Assembly: GCA_034114085.1 (NCBI GenBank)
Contig: JAXEWB010000049.1
Coordinates: 71,945-135,944 of the forward strand
Origin: Spiro-02 sp034114085
Lineage (GTDB): Bacteria > Spirochaetota > Spirochaetia > Sphaerochaetales > Sphaerochaetaceae
Direction of reading: 5' to 3'
DNA: 64,000 nucleotides
Numbering within the stretch: position 1 is the first letter of the stretch; every line of letters starts with the position of its first letter. The notes beneath the pieces were generated by a model. It saw nothing but the letters and a program-made list of their open reading frames with translations, was not told the origin of the DNA and ran no database searches. Shown piece after piece: positions 62,584 to 64,000 of this stretch. The position numbers were made by a program, and so were the translations under genes.

Positions 62584-64000
62584 ATGGCAAGGAAAGAGGC
62601 TTTGAAAGCGTATCTGGCGACAGGCGGGAGTGATGTCGGGATGGTTGCGTATGTCGCTTCGTTGGAGAAGGTGGCGGAAGTCGCCCCGATGGTGGCTGGG
62701 CATATCGTGCAAGAGCTGGCGGACCAGAGGTCCCATCTCAAATTGATTGCCAGTGAGAACTTCAGCAGCCTCAGCACGCAGTTGTCAATGGGAAACCTCC
62801 TTACCGACAAGTATAGCGAAGGTTTTCCATACCACAGGTTCTATGCCGGTTGTGACAATGTCGATGCTATTGAAGCCTATGCCTGTGAAAAGGCATGCGA
62901 GTTATTCGGCGCCGAACACGCCTATGTCCAGCCCCACAGCGGCGCTGACGCGAATCTCTGCGCCTATTGGGCCATACTCAATGCCCGTGTCCAGACTCCC
63001 GCCATGGAGGAGGTCGGCATTGCCAACCCGAGCGAGATGAGTCGCGAGCAGTGGAACGAAATCAGACGGCGGACCGGCAACCAGCGCATTCTCGGTCTCG
63101 ACTACTATAGCGGCGGGCATCTGACCCATGGATACCGGCAGAATGTCTCGGCTCAGATGTTCGATGCCTACAGCTATACGGTGGACAAGGAGACTGGTCT
63201 GCTTGACTACGATGCGATTGAACGGCAGGCCGAGGAAGTCAAGCCGCTGATTCTGCTTGCCGGTTACAGCGCGTATCCCCGGTTGGTCGATTTCCATCGC
63301 ATGGCCGATATCGCCCACAAGGTCGGCGCCGTATTCATGGTCGACATGGCCCATTTCGCCGGGCTGGTGGCGGGTAAGGTGCTGACCGGAGACTACGATC
63401 CCGTTGCTTGGGCCGATGTCGTGACTACCACGACCCACAAGACTCTCCGTGGTCCTCGCGGTGGCATGATTCTCTGCAAAGCGGAATTCGCCGATTCTGT
63501 GGACAAGGGGTGTCCGTTGGTGATCGGCGGTCCGTTGCCGCATGTCATGGCTGCCAAGGCGGTCACTTTGACGGAGGCCTGTTCTTCTGGGTATCGCGAC
63601 TATGCGGCTAAAATTGTGCGGAACGCCAGGGCTCTCGCCGCCGCTTGTATGGAAGAGGGTATTCCCGTGGCTACCGGCGGTACTGACAATCACCTGATGC
63701 TGCTGGATGTCCGTGGATTTGGATTGAATGGCAGGCAGGCCGAAGCCGCGCTCCGTGAATGCGGTGTCACGTTGAACCGCAACGCCCTGCCGTTCGACCC
63801 GAACGGACCGTGGTATACAAGCGGGCTGCGCATCGGTACTCCCGCGGTAACGACGCTTGGCATGGGTGAGCGGGAAATGCGGGAAATCGCCTCAATTATC
63901 GCGCTGGTGCTTCGCAACACCCGTCCCGCAAAAATTACCAAGGGTGAGAAAGCGGGGCAGCTGAGCAAGGCCAAGCATGTGACAGACAAGGCGGTCATCG
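62584..64000 (+). CDS. glyA: Serine hydroxymethyltransferase, right-truncated by the window
   Basis: This PLP enzyme interconverts serine and glycine with tetrahydrofolate. The frame is open for 472 codons to the window edge. Family sequence is clear: LIASENFSSLSTQLSMGNLLTDKYSEGFPYHRFYAGCDNVD, YVQPHSGADANLCAYWAIL, VDMAHFAGLVAGK and VVTTTTHKTLRGPRGG with the PLP lysine at K286. It is longer than the usual 415-residue enzyme because of an insertion after residue 135 (around MEEVGIANPSEMSREQWNEI), a form known from treponemes. AGGAGGG lies about 6 bases before the ATG. Confidence 0.95.
   Translation, partial: MARKEALKAYLATGGSDVGMVAYVASLEKVAEVAPMVAGHIVQELADQRSHLKLIASENFSSLSTQLSMGNLLTDKYSEGFPYHRFYAGCDNVDAIEAYACEKACELFGAEHAYVQPHSGADANLCAYWAILNARVQTPAMEEVGIANPSEMSREQWNEIRRRTGNQRILGLDYYSGGHLTHGYRQNVSAQMFDAYSYTVDKETGLLDYDAIERQAEEVKPLILLAGYSAYPRLVDFHRMADIAHKVGAVFMVDMAHFAGLVAGKVLTGDYDPVAWADVVTTTTHKTLRGPRGGMILCKAEFADSVDKGCPLVIGGPLPHVMAAKAVTLTEACSSGYRDYAAKIVRNARALAAACMEEGIPVATGGTDNHLMLLDVRGFGLNGRQAEAALRECGVTLNRNALPFDPNGPWYTSGLRIGTPAVTTLGMGEREMREIASIIALVLRNTRPAKITKGEKAGQLSKAKHVTDKAVI

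Overview
The window looks like a chromosomal segment of a spirochaete, most likely of the Sphaerochaeta/Treponema type. This is an inference from protein features: export signals followed by a GGKE-type motif on several solute-binding proteins, a short alanyl-tRNA synthetase without the C-Ala domain, a serine hydroxymethyltransferase with a long insertion, outer-membrane barrels, and many lipoproteins and c-di-GMP proteins. No phage, IS element, integrase or CRISPR array was found.

Left part (1-11460), AT-rich compared with the rest: the end of a TctA-type permease gene, a small membrane protein, then a divergent catabolic locus. A ROK repressor faces an operon of one sugar-binding protein, two MalF/MalG-type permeases, three Cys-type sulfatases without export signals and a small TIR-like protein. 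The simplest reading is import of a sulfated sugar and removal of sulfate in the cytoplasm. The ABC ATPase and the sulfatase-maturing enzyme are not in the window. A tRNA-Phe gene closes this part.

Middle part (12080-42863), mostly housekeeping and surface genes: dprA-like, alaS, an MFS carrier, rlmN behind an OPT transporter, a small barrel protein, a GGDEF cyclase behind hflX, ychF, a lipoprotein, a B12-binding radical SAM enzyme, a surface cluster (FN3 lipoprotein, barrel, truncated FN3 relative), topA, a MATE exporter, a PIN-domain protein with a C-terminal membrane anchor, avtA, tRNA-Arg and a GltD-like oxidoreductase. Two intergenic arrays of a short repeat (20640-21017 and 41265-41425) have cores spaced exactly 20 or 31 bp. 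A 19-bp tandem repeat abuts the avtA promoter.

Right part (43351-64000): a binding lipoprotein coupled to a membrane GGDEF-EAL protein, a complete branched-chain amino-acid ABC operon (livJHMGF) followed by a CBS-ACT protein and an Smr protein carrying four copies of a short DFxxI(L/F/Y)xxWEA-like motif, a PIG-L deacetylase, infA, two tandem sodium symporters, a zinc-ribbon protein, a marR-MFS pair and a right-truncated glyA.

Three genes without a Shine-Dalgarno sequence (alaS, the radical SAM gene, avtA) have a -10-like hexamer 6-10 bases before the ATG and may be read from nearly leaderless mRNA. All promoter and hairpin calls were made by eye.
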